In this document: positions 5,560-6,104 of the stretch, one piece after another | Numbering within the stretch: the stretch's first letter is position 1 | Layout of the letters: the number at the start of each line of letters is the position of its first letter | Origin: an uncultured Massilia sp. | GTDB lineage: Bacteria > Pseudomonadota > Gammaproteobacteria > Burkholderiales > Burkholderiaceae | DNA length: 6,104 bases | Assembly (NCBI GenBank): GCA_946886065.1 | Contig: CAMPHU010000265.1 | Location: forward strand, 1 to 6,104 | Direction: 5' to 3' | Made by a program: the position numbers and the translations under genes | Notes under the pieces: generated by a model | The model's database searches: none | What the model saw: only the letters and a program-made list of their open reading frames with translations | What the model was told of the DNA's origin: nothing

Positions 5560-6104
5560 ATGTCGACGAAAACTGAATTTGCAGCTTTTGAAGCACTTGA
5601 CCTCACACCGATCAAGATGAAACTGATGCACGTGGAATCCGGCGAAGGCTGGTCCGAAGTACGCGCCAATGCTGTCGAAGCGGAATACCGGCGCTTCCTG
5701 TTCCTGATGAAGAAGTACCCGGACGACCAGGCCTCGCCGACGGTCGACGTCGACACCTTCTGGCATTACCACATCCTCGACACCATGAAGTACGCGCGCG
5801 ACTGCGAAGCGGTGTTCGGCTACTTCCTGCACCACTATCCCTATGTCGGCATCGGCGAGCAGGCCGTCGAAGGCGAGCAGGTGCGCGCCGGCGAGCGCAT
5901 GCGCGAACTGTACGCCGCCGAATTCGGCGCCCCGGCCATGGGCCGGGAGGCCTGGTGCGCCTCGCCGGGCAAGTCCCTGGTCAAGGGTGCAGACAGCGCA
6001 TGGTGTGCTTCGCCTGGCAAGGCGGCGTCCAGGGGCGGCGACAGCGCATGGTGCGCCTCGCCGGGCAAGGCTGTCGCCAAGGGCGGCGATGCAGCGTGGT
6101 GCGC
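5560..6104 (+). CDS. Glycine-rich-domain-like (DUF1399-type) protein with C-terminal AWCASPGK repeats (partial)
   Basis: The gene is open from ATG 5560 to the window edge (181 codons visible; 3' end missing). Residues about 10-100 match what I know of the glycine-rich domain-containing protein-like family: LDLTPIKMKLMH near the start, GEGWS at about 29-33, EYRRFLFL, then the signature FWHYHILDTMKYARDC (67-82) followed by VFGYFLHHYPYVG. This domain is rich in conserved His, Asp and Tyr; its biochemical role is not established. Residues 103-130 form a charged linker. From residue 131 the chain becomes a 16-residue tandem repeat with core AWCASPGK (Trp at 132, 148, 164, 180). No signal peptide or membrane segment is seen, so it appears cytosolic. 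It is preceded by the sensor kinase on the same strand, 239 bp away, probably as a separate unit. Family assignment is from memory of the motif; the function of the repeats is unknown, with a precursor-peptide or metal-binding role as hypotheses. Confidence 0.85.
   Translation, partial: MSTKTEFAAFEALDLTPIKMKLMHVESGEGWSEVRANAVEAEYRRFLFLMKKYPDDQASPTVDVDTFWHYHILDTMKYARDCEAVFGYFLHHYPYVGIGEQAVEGEQVRAGERMRELYAAEFGAPAMGREAWCASPGKSLVKGADSAWCASPGKAASRGGDSAWCASPGKAVAKGGDAAWC
5950..6104 (+). repeat. 48-bp in-frame tandem repeat encoding AWCASPGK units
   Basis: Units start at 5950, 5998, 6046 and 6094, exactly 48 bp apart, and the last is cut by the window edge. The peptide units are AWCASPGKSLVKGADS, AWCASPGKAASRGGDS, AWCASPGKAVAKGGDA and AWCA. 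The eight-residue core is invariant, whereas the eight-residue linker varies around a Lys/Arg-Gly-Gly/Ala-Asp pattern. The array continues past the window, so the copy number is unknown. Confidence 0.95.

Noticed and set aside
5841..6080. Minus-strand frame with repeated LPGEAHHAL
   Set aside because: The repetition is only the reverse reading of the 48-bp repeat; third-position changes are silent in the plus frame, which also has the strong ribosome-binding site.
5950..6104. CRISPR-like array
   Set aside because: The 48-bp units are contiguous, in frame with the upstream domain and diverge by codon position; there are no unique spacers between constant repeats.

Overview
The window is GC-rich DNA with strong C/G bias at third codon positions, and every gene reads as chromosomal. 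The gene types (a bacterial class I glutaminyl-tRNA synthetase, a CHASE-domain sensor kinase, a glycine-rich-domain-like protein) and the codon use suggest a betaproteobacterium, most likely Burkholderiales and possibly the Massilia/Oxalobacteraceae group. That placement is inference; no rRNA or other marker is present.

Positions 1-1113 hold a compact minus-strand cluster. It runs from a 96-residue J-domain protein (GTG start at 1113), through a 171-residue acidic protein of unknown function, to a third unknown gene that leaves the window at position 1. The second and third genes overlap by ATGA, so they are probably translationally coupled. A good sigma70-type promoter at 1144-1173 precedes the cluster, and each of its two hexamers lies in a perfect inverted repeat. 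Between this promoter and glnS is a possible 42-residue minus-strand ORF (1198-1326) whose ribosome-binding site sits in a palindrome.

Positions 1470-3227 encode glutaminyl-tRNA synthetase (glnS) on the plus strand. The start has no visible Shine-Dalgarno sequence, and the gene ends at a textbook intrinsic terminator (3242-3270). A 196-bp spacer with several small dyads follows, then a membrane-bound sensor histidine kinase at 3467-5320 (two membrane segments, extracytoplasmic CHASE domain, HisKA_3-type dimerisation domain, HATPase). No response regulator lies beside it within the window.

After a 239-bp spacer that looks more AT-rich than the genes, a gene starts at 5560 with a strong ribosome-binding site and runs off the right edge. 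Its N-terminal part resembles the glycine-rich-domain-like (DUF1399-type) family. From residue 131 it turns into an exact 16-residue (48-bp) tandem repeat with the invariant core AWCASPGK. Three full units and the start of a fourth are visible. The core is kept at protein level despite synonymous changes, while the linkers vary. This is the most unusual element here: a conserved globular domain followed by Trp-Cys repeats resembles the layout of a multi-core precursor peptide or a repetitive Cys-rich binding protein. Any partner enzymes would lie beyond the window.
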